A stretch of DNA of 8,377 bases from Acetobacteraceae bacterium (GCA_030039695.1 JASHVB010000171.1:1-8377), one strand, 5' to 3'. Positions 1 through 7,597 are shown, counted from the stretch's first letter. Program-made: numbers and translations. Notes: a model not told the origin generated them from the letters alone.

Positions 1-556
1 GGTGTCGGGCTATCTCGGGCGTGCAATCGATATGGCGCTGATGCGGTTGCTGGATATCTGGATGTCGGTGCCCGACATGTTGCTGGCCATCATTATTGCC
101 GCCGGGCTGGGCGCCAGCTTTACCCACACGATCCTCGCGGTCGGCTGCGTCACCGTGCCGCGCTACGCCCGCGTGATGCGCGCGCAGGTCATCGCGATCT
201 GCCAGCGCGGTTTCATCGATGCCTCGCGCTGCATCGGCGCATCGCCGCTCAGTATCCTGCTCCAGCATGTGTTGGCGCACACCATTCCATCGATGCTGGT
301 CATGGCCACGCTCGGTGTCGGCAACGCGATCCTGATCGGCGCCAGCCTGAGCTTCATCGGTCTCGGTGTTATCGAAGACCGCCCCGACTGGGGCTTCCTG
401 CTCAGCCAGGGACGTGACTATCTGACCGTCGCCTGGTGGTTCGCGGCGTTTCCAGGGCTCGCCATCACGGCCCTGGTCATCGCGGTGAATGTGCTGGGCG
501 ATGCATTGCGCGACTGGCTCGATCCGCACGCGCGGCCGGACCGGAGCCCGCGGTGA
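1..556 (+). CDS. Dipeptide/oligopeptide ABC importer permease, DppC-like (5' truncated)
   Basis: This is an inner-membrane permease of a dipeptide/oligopeptide/nickel-type importer, paired in such systems with a DppB-like partner. The reading frame is open at the left edge, and the 184 visible residues are the C-terminal part of a protein normally about 280-300 residues long, so the true start is outside the window. Counting the GTG at position 2 as residue 1, hydrophobic segments lie near residues 26-52, 98-121 and 148-166. The cytoplasmic EAA loop, which docks on the ATPase, is at about 71-95 (FIDASRCIGASPLS). It carries D for the usual E, and HVLAHTIP where HILPNTLP-like sequence is common. 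The 'GASLSFIGLG' segment near 113-122 is typical of DppC proteins. The stop codon (554-556) overlaps the next ATG by one base (TGATG), so the two are almost certainly co-transcribed. The transported substrate cannot be read from the sequence. Confidence 0.9.
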   Translation, partial: VSGYLGRAIDMALMRLLDIWMSVPDMLLAIIIAAGLGASFTHTILAVGCVTVPRYARVMRAQVIAICQRGFIDASRCIGASPLSILLQHVLAHTIPSMLVMATLGVGNAILIGASLSFIGLGVIEDRPDWGFLLSQGRDYLTVAWWFAAFPGLAITALVIAVNVLGDALRDWLDPHARPDRSPR

Positions 557-2556
557 TGGCAGCATTGCTCGATATCGCCGGGCTTTCGGTTCGGCTGGGC
601 AGGCCCGCACATGAGGTCGAGCTCATCGACCGGATCGACTTGACCATCGGCGCCGGCGAAACCGTCTGCCTGGTCGGTGAATCCGGCAGCGGCAAGACCG
701 TTACTGCCTTGGCGATCACCCGGCTGATCGATTTCAAAGGCGGCACCCCAGCGAGCGGCGAGATCCGACTGGATGGCCGCAATCTTGCAGCTTTGTCGCA
801 GCGGGAGATGAGCGAGCTGCGCGGCCGGCACATCGGCATCGTGTTCCAGGAACCGATGACGGCGTTCGATCCGCTCTTCAGCATCGGCCATCAGATCGTG
901 GAGGTGCTGCGCCGCCATTTCACAATTGGCCGCGCCGAGGCGCGCCGACAGGCGATCGCCCTGCTGCGCCGCGTGCATATTCCGGACCCCGAATTGCGTG
1001 TCGATCAATATCCGCACGAACTGTCCGGCGGTCTGCGTCAGCGGGCCATGATCGCTATGGCGCTGGCAGGCTCGCCGCGGCTCTTGATCGCCGATGAGCC
1101 AACCACCGCGCTGGACGTCACGATCCAGGCGCAGATTCTCGAGCTGCTGCGAGAGCTTCAGGCCGAGACGGGCATGGCGATCCTGCTGATCACCCACGAT
1201 CTTGGGGTCGCCGCGGCGATGGCCGGCCGCGTGGCAGTGATGCACGCCGGTCGCATCGTTGAAGATGCGCCGGCGGAGATTGTGTTCACGCACCCGGCGC
1301 ATCCCTACACGCGCGCGTTGCTGCAATCGGTCGCCGGCATGCTGGTGCCGCGCGGCGAAGCCTTTCCGGCAATGGCGGGCACCGTCCCGAACCTCGCAAG
1401 CCCACCGCGCGGATGCCGGTTTCATGCGCGCTGTCCACGCGCCTCGGCGCAATGCCGACGCGTCGCGCCTGACCTGGTTACGCGTCACGGCGGACAGGTC
1501 GCCTGCTGGCATCCACATGACGAGGCAATCCGCGTTTCGGCCATTGGTGCCGATCAGCCCGTGCACGCGCATGCCACTGCGATCGCTGACAGCACACCGC
1601 TGCTGGTCATCGATGATGTGCACAAACACTATCGGATCGCGTCAGGCTGGAGGCCTGGGCGGCAGCGCGTCCTACGGGCGGTCGACGGCGTGTCCTTCCG
1701 CATCAACGATGGTGAGACCTTCGGGCTGGTCGGCGAATCCGGCTGCGGAAAATCCACACTCGCACGGATGATCATGCAGTTGGAGCAACCGACAAGCGGG
1801 CGCGTCGTGTTTAATGGCATAGAACTCTGCCACCTCGGCACTGCCAGCATGCGGCGCGTCCGACGCAGCATGCAGATGATATTCCAGGACCCTTATGGCT
1901 CCATCGACCCCCGCTGGACTGTGGGCCGGATCGTAGGCGAGCCGCTGGTCGTGCATGAGAAGCTTCGCGCCACGACGCTGCGAGGACGCGTGCGAGATCT
2001 GCTTGCCGATGTCGGTCTCGATCCTGATTGGGAGCACCGGCACCCACACGCCCTGTCCGGCGGACAGCGCCAGCGCGTTGCGATTGCCCGAGCAATCGCG
2101 CTGCGCCCGCGTTTCGTGGTCGCGGACGAAGCCGTGTCGGCCTTGGACGTCTTGGTGCAGGCGCGGGTGATCAACCTGCTGGTGGAACTGAAGCAACGGC
2201 TACGGCTGACCTATTTGTTCATCGGCCACGGCCTGCAGCTGGTGCGTCACGTGTCCGACCGGATCGGCGTGATGTATCTGGGGCGACTGGTCGAAGTCGG
2301 GCCGACCGAGCAAGTCTTTCATCGCCCCGCCCATCCTTACACGAAAGCGCTGCTGGCGGCGGTCCTGGTTCCCGGCGAGGTACGGAACGGCCGTCTGGCG
2401 CCACTTGCCGGCGAAATTCCATCCGCTGCCAATATGCCTGCCGGTTGCCGGTTCCATCCGCGCTGCGCCATGGCGACCGAACATTGCCGCCGCGAGGAGC
2501 CCGTGCTGCGTCCACGCGCGGCAGCCCGGGAGGTGGCCTGTCACCACCCGCTGTGA
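556..2556 (+). CDS. Fused dual ATPase of a dipeptide/oligopeptide ABC importer (DppD-DppF type)
   Basis: This protein would power the importer whose permease gene ends just upstream. It is one 666-residue chain with two complete nucleotide-binding domains, an arrangement known from GsiA and YejF. Domain 1 has Walker A GESGSGKT (41-48), Q-loop Q98, signature LSGG (156-159), Walker B LLIADE (176-181) and H-loop H214. Domain 2 has Walker [10 protein letters not shown] (393-401), Q444, LSGG (500-503), Walker B FVVADE (520-525) and H558. Each domain is followed by the oligopeptide-importer C-terminal extension (HPAHPYT) with four cysteines: C287, C293, C300, C317 and C631, C637, C644, C662. In DppD-type ATPases such a cluster can hold an iron-sulfur centre. 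The second half is odd: DEAVSALD replaces the usual DEPVSALD, and GHGL replaces SHDL at the H-loop. The ATG at 556 is preferred over the in-frame GTG at 436 because GGAG lies at 543-546, the start overlaps the previous stop, and upstream codons lie within the permease gene. Confidence 0.93.
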   Translation: MAALLDIAGLSVRLGRPAHEVELIDRIDLTIGAGETVCLVGESGSGKTVTALAITRLIDFKGGTPASGEIRLDGRNLAALSQREMSELRGRHIGIVFQEPMTAFDPLFSIGHQIVEVLRRHFTIGRAEARRQAIALLRRVHIPDPELRVDQYPHELSGGLRQRAMIAMALAGSPRLLIADEPTTALDVTIQAQILELLRELQAETGMAILLITHDLGVAAAMAGRVAVMHAGRIVEDAPAEIVFTHPAHPYTRALLQSVAGMLVPRGEAFPAMAGTVPNLASPPRGCRFHARCPRASAQCRRVAPDLVTRHGGQVACWHPHDEAIRVSAIGADQPVHAHATAIADSTPLLVIDDVHKHYRIASGWRPGRQRVLRAVDGVSFRINDGETFGLVGESGCGKSTLARMIMQLEQPTSGRVVFNGIELCHLGTASMRRVRRSMQMIFQDPYGSIDPRWTVGRIVGEPLVVHEKLRATTLRGRVRDLLADVGLDPDWEHRHPHALSGGQRQRVAIARAIALRPRFVVADEAVSALDVLVQARVINLLVELKQRLRLTYLFIGHGLQLVRHVSDRIGVMYLGRLVEVGPTEQVFHRPAHPYTKALLAAVLVPGEVRNGRLAPLAGEIPSAANMPAGCRFHPRCAMATEHCRREEPVLRPRAAAREVACHHPL

Positions 2557-2609
2557 GACCAGGTCGTTGAAAGCACGCTTATACCACGTGCAATCTTGAT
2601 CATACAGGT

Positions 2610-2619
2610 TCGTATACAA
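2610..2619. promoter_or_regulatory. Possible GntR-type operator (TCGTATACAA)
   Basis: TCGTATACAA has a perfect GTATAC core at 2612-2617 and differs by one base from TTGTATACAA, the style of palindrome bound by many FadR-like GntR regulators in proteobacteria. It lies just upstream of the candidate -35 element, where an operator would be effective. The site is short, no regulator gene is in the window, and chance occurrence is quite possible. Confidence 0.2.
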
Positions 2620-2626
2620 CATGGGA

Positions 2627-2653
2627 TTGATTAACGTTCCTGTCGGGTATATT
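2627..2653 (+). promoter_or_regulatory. Candidate sigma-70 type promoter for the sulfonate/nitrate-type operon
   Basis: TTGATT (2627-2632) resembles a -35 box (4 of 6) and TATATT (2648-2653) a -10 box (5 of 6). The spacer is 15 bases, shorter than the preferred 16-18, which lowers confidence. It is in the only AT-rich patch before the binding-protein gene and points the right way. Transcription from here would begin near 2660 and give a leader of about 230 bases before the chosen start at 2894. Confidence 0.3.
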
Positions 2654-2893
2654 GCCTTAGATCGGCCTGTCTGGCCGGCAGAAGGACCCCGATATGACGC
2701 GACCTGGTTCTGTCTTTCCGCGGCGATCGATGAACTGCCCGGCTTGCGCCAGTTGCGCCACCCGTTGTCGGGCCTGTCCCCCGGCATAAGTCCGGCGGCA
2801 CCCCGCTCCACGCACGCCAGTACAACCTGTCAACAGCAGAGGCAGCAGCCGAGCATGTCCGAGGCAGAACTCTCCGCGAGAGAGCCGCGTTCA

Positions 2894-4069
2894 ATGGTTT
2901 CGAATGAAACGATCGACCCTCCGATGCGCCGCAAATTCATCTGCGGTTGGGCGTCCATGCTTGCGCCACGCTGCACCGCCGCCCTGGCCGGCGCGGCGCT
3001 GGCCTTGGCCGCCGCGATCGTGCCAAGCGCCGCCGCCGATCCCGTCACGATCCGCATCGGCTATCCGGGCGTCGGCGCCGACAACCGGCCCTTCGCCAGC
3101 GGCGATATCGTGGCCGTGGCGCATGCGGGGCACTATCTCGATGAGGAGTTCGCCCACGACCCCAACGTCAAGATCGAATGGACGTTTTTTCGCGGCGCCG
3201 GCCCGGCGCTCAACGAGTCACTGGCGGCCGGGCAGCTCGATTTCGCCGCCGGCCTCGGTGATCTACCGGCGATCGTCGGGCGCGCGAACGGACTGCAGAC
3301 CCACTACCTGCTGACCGACAAGGTGCGCGACACCATCTATCTTGCGGTCCGCCCGAGCTCGGGCATTCATCGCATCGAGGACCTGGCCGGACATCGGTTG
3401 TCGGAATTCAAGGGCACCAACCTGCAGCTCGCGGTTGACCAGGTTCTCGCCGCCCACGGTCTGTCCGAGCGAAATGTCCGCTTCATCAATCTCGATACCG
3501 GCGGTGCGCTGGCGGCACTGAATGGCGGCAGCATCGACGGCACCTTCGGCAGCATTGAGTTGCTGGGTCTGCGCGATCGCGGCATCGTCGAGCTGCCCTA
3601 CAACACAAAGGCCGAGAGTTCTGCCTTCGGCCGTAACTCCGCAATCTACGTCACGGATGCGTTTGAGAAGGCACATCCAGCGCTGGTACAGCGGGTCGTC
3701 GATGCCTTCGTCAGGGCGGCACGCTTCGGCGCCGATGAGAGCAATCGCAACGCCGTCTTCGCGCTGTGGGCCAAGTCCGGTTTTCCGGAGAAGGCGTTCG
3801 CCGAGGATTTTGCCGATGAGCGTCTGGCCCACCGTCTGACGCCGTTGATCGACCCCTATGTCGTCACGCGATACCGGACGTTGGCCGCGCGGGTGCACCA
3901 GTATGGCCTGATCCGCCGGGATATCGACGTCGATAGCTGGTTCGAGCCGAAATATCTCGACGCCGCGCTGAAGGACCAGCACCTGGAGCAGTTCTGGCCG
4001 CAGCTTGATGCCACCGGACAGAAGACGAGCGATGGCGCGGTGGAACACACCATCGCTGCCCAGAAATGA
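2894..4069 (+). CDS. Periplasmic substrate-binding protein of a sulfonate/nitrate/taurine-type ABC importer (SsuA-like)
   Basis: This is probably an exported receptor that captures a small solute in the periplasm and delivers it to the permeases encoded directly downstream. From the chosen start it has 391 residues. An N-terminal signal peptide is visible: a basic MRRK stretch (11-14), a hydrophobic core at about 29-43 and a likely cleavage after SAAA (45-48). The mature part opens with VTIRIGYPGVGADNRPF and continues with WTFFRGAGPALNESLAAGQ (96-114) and GDLPAIVGRANG (122-133), followed by EFKGTNLQLAVDQVLAAHGL (171-190). This order is typical of the SsuA/NMT1 family. The start is uncertain. 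ATG 2894 has GAGAGAG at 2878-2884, 9 bases upstream; ATG 2924 gives a more compact 38-residue signal peptide but has no ribosome site; ATG 2855 and ATG 2957 are also in frame. The stop overlaps the next gene (ATGA). The ligand is unknown, with an organosulfonate the leading guess by family. Confidence 0.88.
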   Translation: MVSNETIDPPMRRKFICGWASMLAPRCTAALAGAALALAAAIVPSAAADPVTIRIGYPGVGADNRPFASGDIVAVAHAGHYLDEEFAHDPNVKIEWTFFRGAGPALNESLAAGQLDFAAGLGDLPAIVGRANGLQTHYLLTDKVRDTIYLAVRPSSGIHRIEDLAGHRLSEFKGTNLQLAVDQVLAAHGLSERNVRFINLDTGGALAALNGGSIDGTFGSIELLGLRDRGIVELPYNTKAESSAFGRNSAIYVTDAFEKAHPALVQRVVDAFVRAARFGADESNRNAVFALWAKSGFPEKAFAEDFADERLAHRLTPLIDPYVVTRYRTLAARVHQYGLIRRDIDVDSWFEPKYLDAALKDQHLEQFWPQLDATGQKTSDGAVEHTIAAQK

Positions 4070-4833
4070 GGAGGCTACGGCACATCGGCGGGCTCGCGGT
4101 CGGCCTGCTGGTTCCGGTCCTGTTGTTGAGCCTGTGGTCCGTTGCCTCAGCGAACAGCTGGCTGCCGGTTCAGATCCTCCCCGCACCTGGCGTGGTTTGG
4201 CAGACGCTGCTGGATACCGCCGCGAGCGGCGATCTGCTGACCAACACGGTCATCAGCCTGCAGCGCGTGCTGGAAGGATTTTCGCTTGGCGCTGCAGCGG
4301 GGCTTGCCTTTGGCCTGATGCTCGGCCTGGCACCCAGCTTGCGGGAATTGTTCGACCCTACCTTTCTGTTCGTCTCCCAGGTGCCGCCCATCGGCTGGAT
4401 TCCACTGCTGATCCTGGTGATCGGCATCGATGAAGGAATGAAGGTGACGGTGATTGCCTGGTCCACCTTTGTGCCCGTGGTACTCAACATGGCGCAGGGT
4501 GTCCGGGATGTTCCGCAGCCGCTGCGCGAACTGGGCCGGGTGCTGACGTTCGATCCCTGGTATCAACTCACGCGCGTGGTGCTGCCCTCCGCCGTGCCGG
4601 CGATTTTCACCGGCCTGCGCGAAGGTATGGCCAATGCCTGGCAGACGCTGGTGGCCGCCGAGTTGTTCGCCTCCTCCGAAGGGCTCGGCTATCTGATCAC
4701 CCAGGCACGACAGTTGTTTCAGCTTGAGCTGGTGCTCGCCATGGTGCTGGTGCTGGGGTTGACGGGCCTGATCCTCAATGGCGGGTTCGCTTTGATCGAG
4801 CAACGGCTGTTGCGCTGGCAGGCGCACGCGTGA
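4066..4833 (+). CDS. ABC importer permease, sulfonate/nitrate/taurine type (SsuC-like), first of two
   Basis: This is an inner-membrane permease of 255 residues, the usual length for SsuC/TauC-type proteins. Hydrophobic segments are visible at about 8-28, 72-90, 100-121, 125-144, 187-202 and 220-246. The EAA loop that contacts the ATPase lies at about 155-178 (ELGRVLTFDPWYQL, then VVLPSAVP), with the conserved LP followed by FTGLREGMANAWQTLVAAEL, a hallmark of this family. 'LPAPGVVWQTLLD' near 38-50 matches the typical 'lPsP..v...l' segment after the first membrane helix. The start ATG overlaps the stop of the binding-protein gene (ATGA) and lacks a clear ribosome site, so translation is probably coupled. 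The gene after it is a second, different permease of the same family, which suggests that the pair forms a heterodimeric channel. Confidence 0.92.
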   Translation: MRRLRHIGGLAVGLLVPVLLLSLWSVASANSWLPVQILPAPGVVWQTLLDTAASGDLLTNTVISLQRVLEGFSLGAAAGLAFGLMLGLAPSLRELFDPTFLFVSQVPPIGWIPLLILVIGIDEGMKVTVIAWSTFVPVVLNMAQGVRDVPQPLRELGRVLTFDPWYQLTRVVLPSAVPAIFTGLREGMANAWQTLVAAELFASSEGLGYLITQARQLFQLELVLAMVLVLGLTGLILNGGFALIEQRLLRWQAHA

Positions 4834-5648
4834 TGAGCGGCGTCGCACTTGGAGCGCCCGCGGAGGCGCATCCTGCGCCCGGCCCCACCCGAACCCGACT
4901 GCGCCCGGTTGTGCTGGGGCTGGCGACACCGCTCGTGCTGCTGGCCCTGTGGCAGGTTGCCAGCCTTCTGCGACTCGCACCGTCTCACCTGCTGCCATCG
5001 CCCGCCGATGTGCTGGCACGTTTCTACAGCGAGCTGACCGGCCCCACGTTCTGGCTCGACGTGTGGTCCAGCCTGTCACGTGCGCTGATCGGCTTCGTCA
5101 TCGGCAGCACAGCGGGGCTCGCGCTTGGCCTGTTGCTCGGCCTGTCGCGCATCGCCGAGCGGCTGATCGGGCCCACGTTCATTGCCTATCGCCAGATCGC
5201 ACTATTCGCCTGGGTTCCATTGCTCTCCACCTGGTTCGGCGGCGGCGAGACCGGAAAGATCGCCTTTGTTTCGCTCGCTGCCTTTGCCCCTAGCGTCGTC
5301 AATTCCTGGCGGGCCGTGCGCGCCATTCCGCGACCGCTCCACGAACTCGCCGCCGTGCTGACCTTCAATCGGCTCGACACGTTGCGCCTCGTCGTTCTGC
5401 CCGGCGCCCTGCCTGGGATCGTGACGGGGCTACGCAGCTCGTTGATCTATGCCTGGACCGGAACAGTGGGCGCCGAGCTATTTCTCGATATCGCGCCGGG
5501 TCTTGGCGGGCGGCTGAACGAGGGACGCGACCAGTTCGAGGTCGATTTGATGCTGGTGGCGCTCGCGCTGTTGGCCCTGCTCGGCCTCTCCTTCAGCCAG
5601 GCTGCGGTGTTCGCGGAACGGCGTCTGTTCCGGTGGAGAACGGGATGA
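4833..5648 (+). CDS. ABC importer permease, sulfonate/nitrate/taurine type (SsuC-like), second of two
   Basis: This is the second inner-membrane permease of the operon, 271 residues from the ATG at 4833. A proline- and alanine-rich cytoplasmic tail of about 24 residues precedes the first membrane segment (about 25-47), which is followed by the family segment LLPSPADVLARFYSEL (53-68). Further hydrophobic segments lie near 84-104, 112-135, 143-158, 203-220 and 238-261. The EAA loop is at about 171-194 (ELAAVLTFNRLDTLRLVVLP), followed by GIVTGLRSSLIYAWTGTVGA, matching SsuC-type permeases. It is clearly related to its upstream neighbour but not identical. The start overlaps the previous stop by one base (TGATG). 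An in-frame GTG at 4830 would add one residue. Ribosome binding is weak (AGG at 4820-4822), so coupling is likely. The stop overlaps the ATPase start (ATGA). Confidence 0.92.
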   Translation: MSGVALGAPAEAHPAPGPTRTRLRPVVLGLATPLVLLALWQVASLLRLAPSHLLPSPADVLARFYSELTGPTFWLDVWSSLSRALIGFVIGSTAGLALGLLLGLSRIAERLIGPTFIAYRQIALFAWVPLLSTWFGGGETGKIAFVSLAAFAPSVVNSWRAVRAIPRPLHELAAVLTFNRLDTLRLVVLPGALPGIVTGLRSSLIYAWTGTVGAELFLDIAPGLGGRLNEGRDQFEVDLMLVALALLALLGLSFSQAAVFAERRLFRWRTG

Positions 5649-6472
5649 CCCAGGATACCCGCCCGATTCCGGTTCGCGACCTGGCGATCAGTGCTGTGCC
5701 CGCACTGCAAGTCGACCATGTGAGCAAGACGTTCCACGTCGCCGGCCGGCCGGTGGAGGCGCTGCACGATATCTCGCTGTCGGTACCGGAAGGGGAATTC
5801 CTGGCAATCGTCGGGGCCTCCGGTTGCGGCAAGTCCACATTGCTGCGGCTGATCCTCGGACTGGACACGGAATACGAAGGCGAGATCCGGCTGGACGGCA
5901 AGCGCGTCCGCAAACCCGGGCTGGATCGCGGCATGGTGTTCCAGGAGCATCGGCTGCTGCCCTGGTTGACCACGGCGGGCAACGTTGCCGCGGCGCTGCG
6001 GCGCAGTGGCCTGCGGGCGACGGAGCGGCGGCGGCTGGTCAAGGAACATCTGGAATTGGTGGGTCTGAGCGCGTTTGCTGATGCCTGGCCATCGCAACTC
6101 TCCGGCGGCATGTCGCAGCGCGTGGCGATCGCTCGTGCGCTGGTCAACCGGCCGCGCTTCCTGTTGCTGGACGAGCCGCTGGGCGCGTTAGATGCACTGA
6201 CCCGACTTCGGCTGCAGGATGAACTCGCACGCATCGTGCGCCATGAAGGCAGCACGGTCCTGCTGGTGACGCACGATGTCGATGAGGCGGTCTTCCTGGC
6301 CGACCGGATCATGGTGCTGCAACCCAACCCGGGCCGGGTGGCACGCGTCATGGACGTGCCGCTGGGCCGCTACCGCGATCGCTCCGCGCCGGACTTCCTG
6401 CTGCTGCGCGACACTGTGCTGGAAACGCTTGGTGTGCGACGGTCTGACCGGGAGGCCCTCTCCGCCGCATGA
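5645..6472 (+). CDS. ABC importer ATPase, sulfonate/nitrate/taurine type (SsuB-like)
   Basis: This cytoplasmic ATPase would drive the importer formed by the three preceding genes. The 275-residue protein has all expected nucleotide-binding motifs: Walker A GASGCGKST (57-65), Q-loop MVFQEHRLLPWLT (97-109, Q100), signature [15 protein letters not shown] (152-166), Walker B LLLDEPLGALD (173-183, catalytic E177) and the H-loop LLVTHDVDEAVFLADRI (206-222, H210). The LLPWLT segment after the Q-loop and the GGMSQR signature are characteristic of the SsuB/TauB/NrtD group rather than the dipeptide group. ATG 5645 is chosen over the in-frame GTG at 5633 because GGAG at 5635-5638 lies six bases upstream and the start overlaps the preceding stop (ATGA). 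It is the last gene of the operon, facing the convergent lyase gene. Confidence 0.94.
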   Translation: MTQDTRPIPVRDLAISAVPALQVDHVSKTFHVAGRPVEALHDISLSVPEGEFLAIVGASGCGKSTLLRLILGLDTEYEGEIRLDGKRVRKPGLDRGMVFQEHRLLPWLTTAGNVAAALRRSGLRATERRRLVKEHLELVGLSAFADAWPSQLSGGMSQRVAIARALVNRPRFLLLDEPLGALDALTRLRLQDELARIVRHEGSTVLLVTHDVDEAVFLADRIMVLQPNPGRVARVMDVPLGRYRDRSAPDFLLLRDTVLETLGVRRSDREALSAA

Positions 6473-6641
6473 GCCCACCCGCTTCTGGTACGGGTCGTAC
6501 GCTGCCGGCATTGGCCGACCGGCGGTTCGCGATGACCCACCTGTCGGCGACTGTCAGCTCAAAGTGGATGAAGGACGGCGTTTTCGGGGCGGCGCGACGG
6601 GCAAACGCGTGAAGGCATCTCTCCCGCTCCGCGCACGCAGT
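6473..6641. other. Convergent intergenic region
   Basis: These 169 bases separate the 3' ends of the ATPase and lyase genes. A terminator serving both strands is expected here but none is strong. Candidates are the inverted repeat GCGTTT/AAACGC (6578-6583 and 6603-6608, 19-base loop), GTACG-GGT-CGTAC (6488-6500), GCCGG/CCGGC (near 6504-6523) and ACGCAG/CTGCGT (6635-6640 and 6653-6658), the last of which spans the lyase stop codon. None is followed by a T-run on either strand. No gene is apparent. Confidence 0.5.
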
Positions 6642-7541
6642 TTACCGCTCTCCTGCGTCGCCCCCGCGTTTCGTTGCCGCGGCACGTCGCAACACATTCT
6701 TTGCGCGTTCGACCACCGGCACGTCGATCATCGCGCCTTCGAACTGCACCGCGCCAATCCCCTGCGCGAAGGCGCCCTCGTACGCGTCAATCATGCGCTG
6801 CGCGCGATCCACTTCCGCCTCCGTCACGCCGAATTCCTCGTTCAGCACCGGCACTTGTAGTGGATGAATCGCGCTGGCGCCGACGAAGCCGAGCCGCTTG
6901 GAACGGCGCACGATCACGCGGAACGCCTCCTGGTCGCGGAAATCGGCAATCGAGCCGACGAAGCCCATTGGCAGAATTCCTGCGGCTCGTGCAGCGAACA
7001 GCGTGTGCTGCTTCGGATAGAACAGGGCCTCGGGGTCGGGCAGCATACCGACATCGGCCGTGAAGTCCTCTGTGCCCAGGCTCAGCGCGACCACGCGCGG
7101 ATGCGCCTTCGCGATCGCTTCGATGCGAAAGAAACCGGCAGCGGTTTCCACCAGCACGACAAACTTGATCCCCCCGGCGCTCAGGCCGCGTTCCGCTTCC
7201 AGTTCCGCGACGATCTCCGCCACCGCCTGCACATGCTCTGCGCTGTCCACCTTCGTCAGCATCAGCGCCGCGACGCCGGGGATCACTGCGGCTTCCAGGT
7301 CGCGCACCAGCAGGCGCCATGGGCGGTTCACGCGCACCAGCACGTCGCCGCCTTTGCGCGCGACCTGTGGGATCGCATCGGCGATCAGGGTACGCGCACG
7401 TTCCTTCTGCGACGGCGCGACGGCGTCTTCCAGGTCAAGAATAATGCCGTCGGCGCCTCGATCGGCACCGGTGCGGACGAATTTTTCCGCCGTAACGGGA
7501 ACGAACAGCAGAGAACGCCAGGTGGGAAGATCGTCGCGCAT
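6642..7541 (-). CDS. HpcH/HpaI aldolase/citrate lyase family protein (CitE-like CoA-ester lyase)
   Basis: This is a cytoplasmic TIM-barrel lyase of the family that includes citrate lyase beta subunit, malyl-CoA lyase and citramalyl-CoA lyase. These enzymes reversibly split a hydroxyacyl-CoA into acetyl- or propionyl-CoA and a 2-oxo acid with Mg2+ help. At 299 residues it has family length. Visible landmarks are WRSLLFVP (8-15), GADGIILDLEDAV (29-41), the substrate-binding arginine in VRVN (R70), LTKVDSAEHV (95-104), the acidic metal-ligand positions E132 in VETAAG and D159 in SLGTEDF, and AIHPLQVPVLNEEF (224-237). ATG at 7541 is chosen because AGGA (7554-7551, minus strand) lies nine bases upstream; an in-frame TTG at 7577 would add 12 residues without support. 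The stop is TAA. A CoA-transferase gene upstream on the same strand suggests that one enzyme makes the CoA ester and this one cleaves it. The exact substrate is not visible. Confidence 0.9.
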   Translation of the reverse strand: MRDDLPTWRSLLFVPVTAEKFVRTGADRGADGIILDLEDAVAPSQKERARTLIADAIPQVARKGGDVLVRVNRPWRLLVRDLEAAVIPGVAALMLTKVDSAEHVQAVAEIVAELEAERGLSAGGIKFVVLVETAAGFFRIEAIAKAHPRVVALSLGTEDFTADVGMLPDPEALFYPKQHTLFAARAAGILPMGFVGSIADFRDQEAFRVIVRRSKRLGFVGASAIHPLQVPVLNEEFGVTEAEVDRAQRMIDAYEGAFAQGIGAVQFEGAMIDVPVVERAKNVLRRAAATKRGGDAGER

Positions 7542-7597
7542 GGATGCGTTTCCTGTTGTTGCGGCAGGTTGTGCCAACCATACGGGCCGGCTGAGGT

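Larger units (their letters stand above)
2557..2893. other. Intergenic region and leader between the two importer operons
   Basis: I see no convincing gene in these 337 bases. The first part (about 2567-2660) is richer in A and T than its surroundings and holds the promoter-like elements listed separately. A short inverted repeat GCACG/CGTGC (2573-2577 and 2587-2591, 9-base loop) follows the ATPase stop but has no T-run, so it is a poor terminator. A small hairpin CGGCC-TGTCT-GGCCG lies at 2663-2677. An 8-base direct repeat TTGCGCCA occurs at 2744-2751 and 2753-2760. The plus-strand frame of the binding-protein gene stays open back to an ATG at 2621, but the encoded stretch has no family resemblance or signal-peptide character that I recognise. 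I recognised no known riboswitch core. Confidence 0.6.

Noticed and set aside
436..555. An upstream in-frame GTG start that would add 40 residues to the fused ATPase.
   Set aside because: The added stretch is arginine-rich, overlaps the permease gene in another frame, and has no ribosome site. The ATG at 556 has GGAG and a typical overlap.
418..1629. A 403-codon open frame on the minus strand opposite the first ATPase domain.
   Set aside because: The plus strand encodes a complete ABC ATPase here with all motifs. The antisense translation is rich in R, H, Q and A with no recognisable domain, as expected opposite GC-rich genes.
2744..2760. The tandem 8-base repeat TTGCGCCA as a possible operator or iteron.
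   Set aside because: There are only two copies, in GC-rich sequence far downstream of the promoter-like patch, and no further copies were noticed nearby. Chance is the simpler explanation.
4147..5079. A 310-codon open frame on the minus strand opposite the two permeases.
   Set aside because: Its Q-, H- and G-rich translation has no family resemblance and it crosses the junction of two well-supported permease genes.
6578..6608. The inverted repeat GCGTTT/AAACGC as a bidirectional terminator.
   Set aside because: The loop is 19 bases and neither strand has a T-run after the stem. It is mentioned only within the intergenic entry.
7560..7580. A sigma-54-like TGGCAC upstream of the lyase gene on the minus strand.
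   Set aside because: No GC-containing -12 element occurs at the required spacing, so only half of the promoter signature is present.
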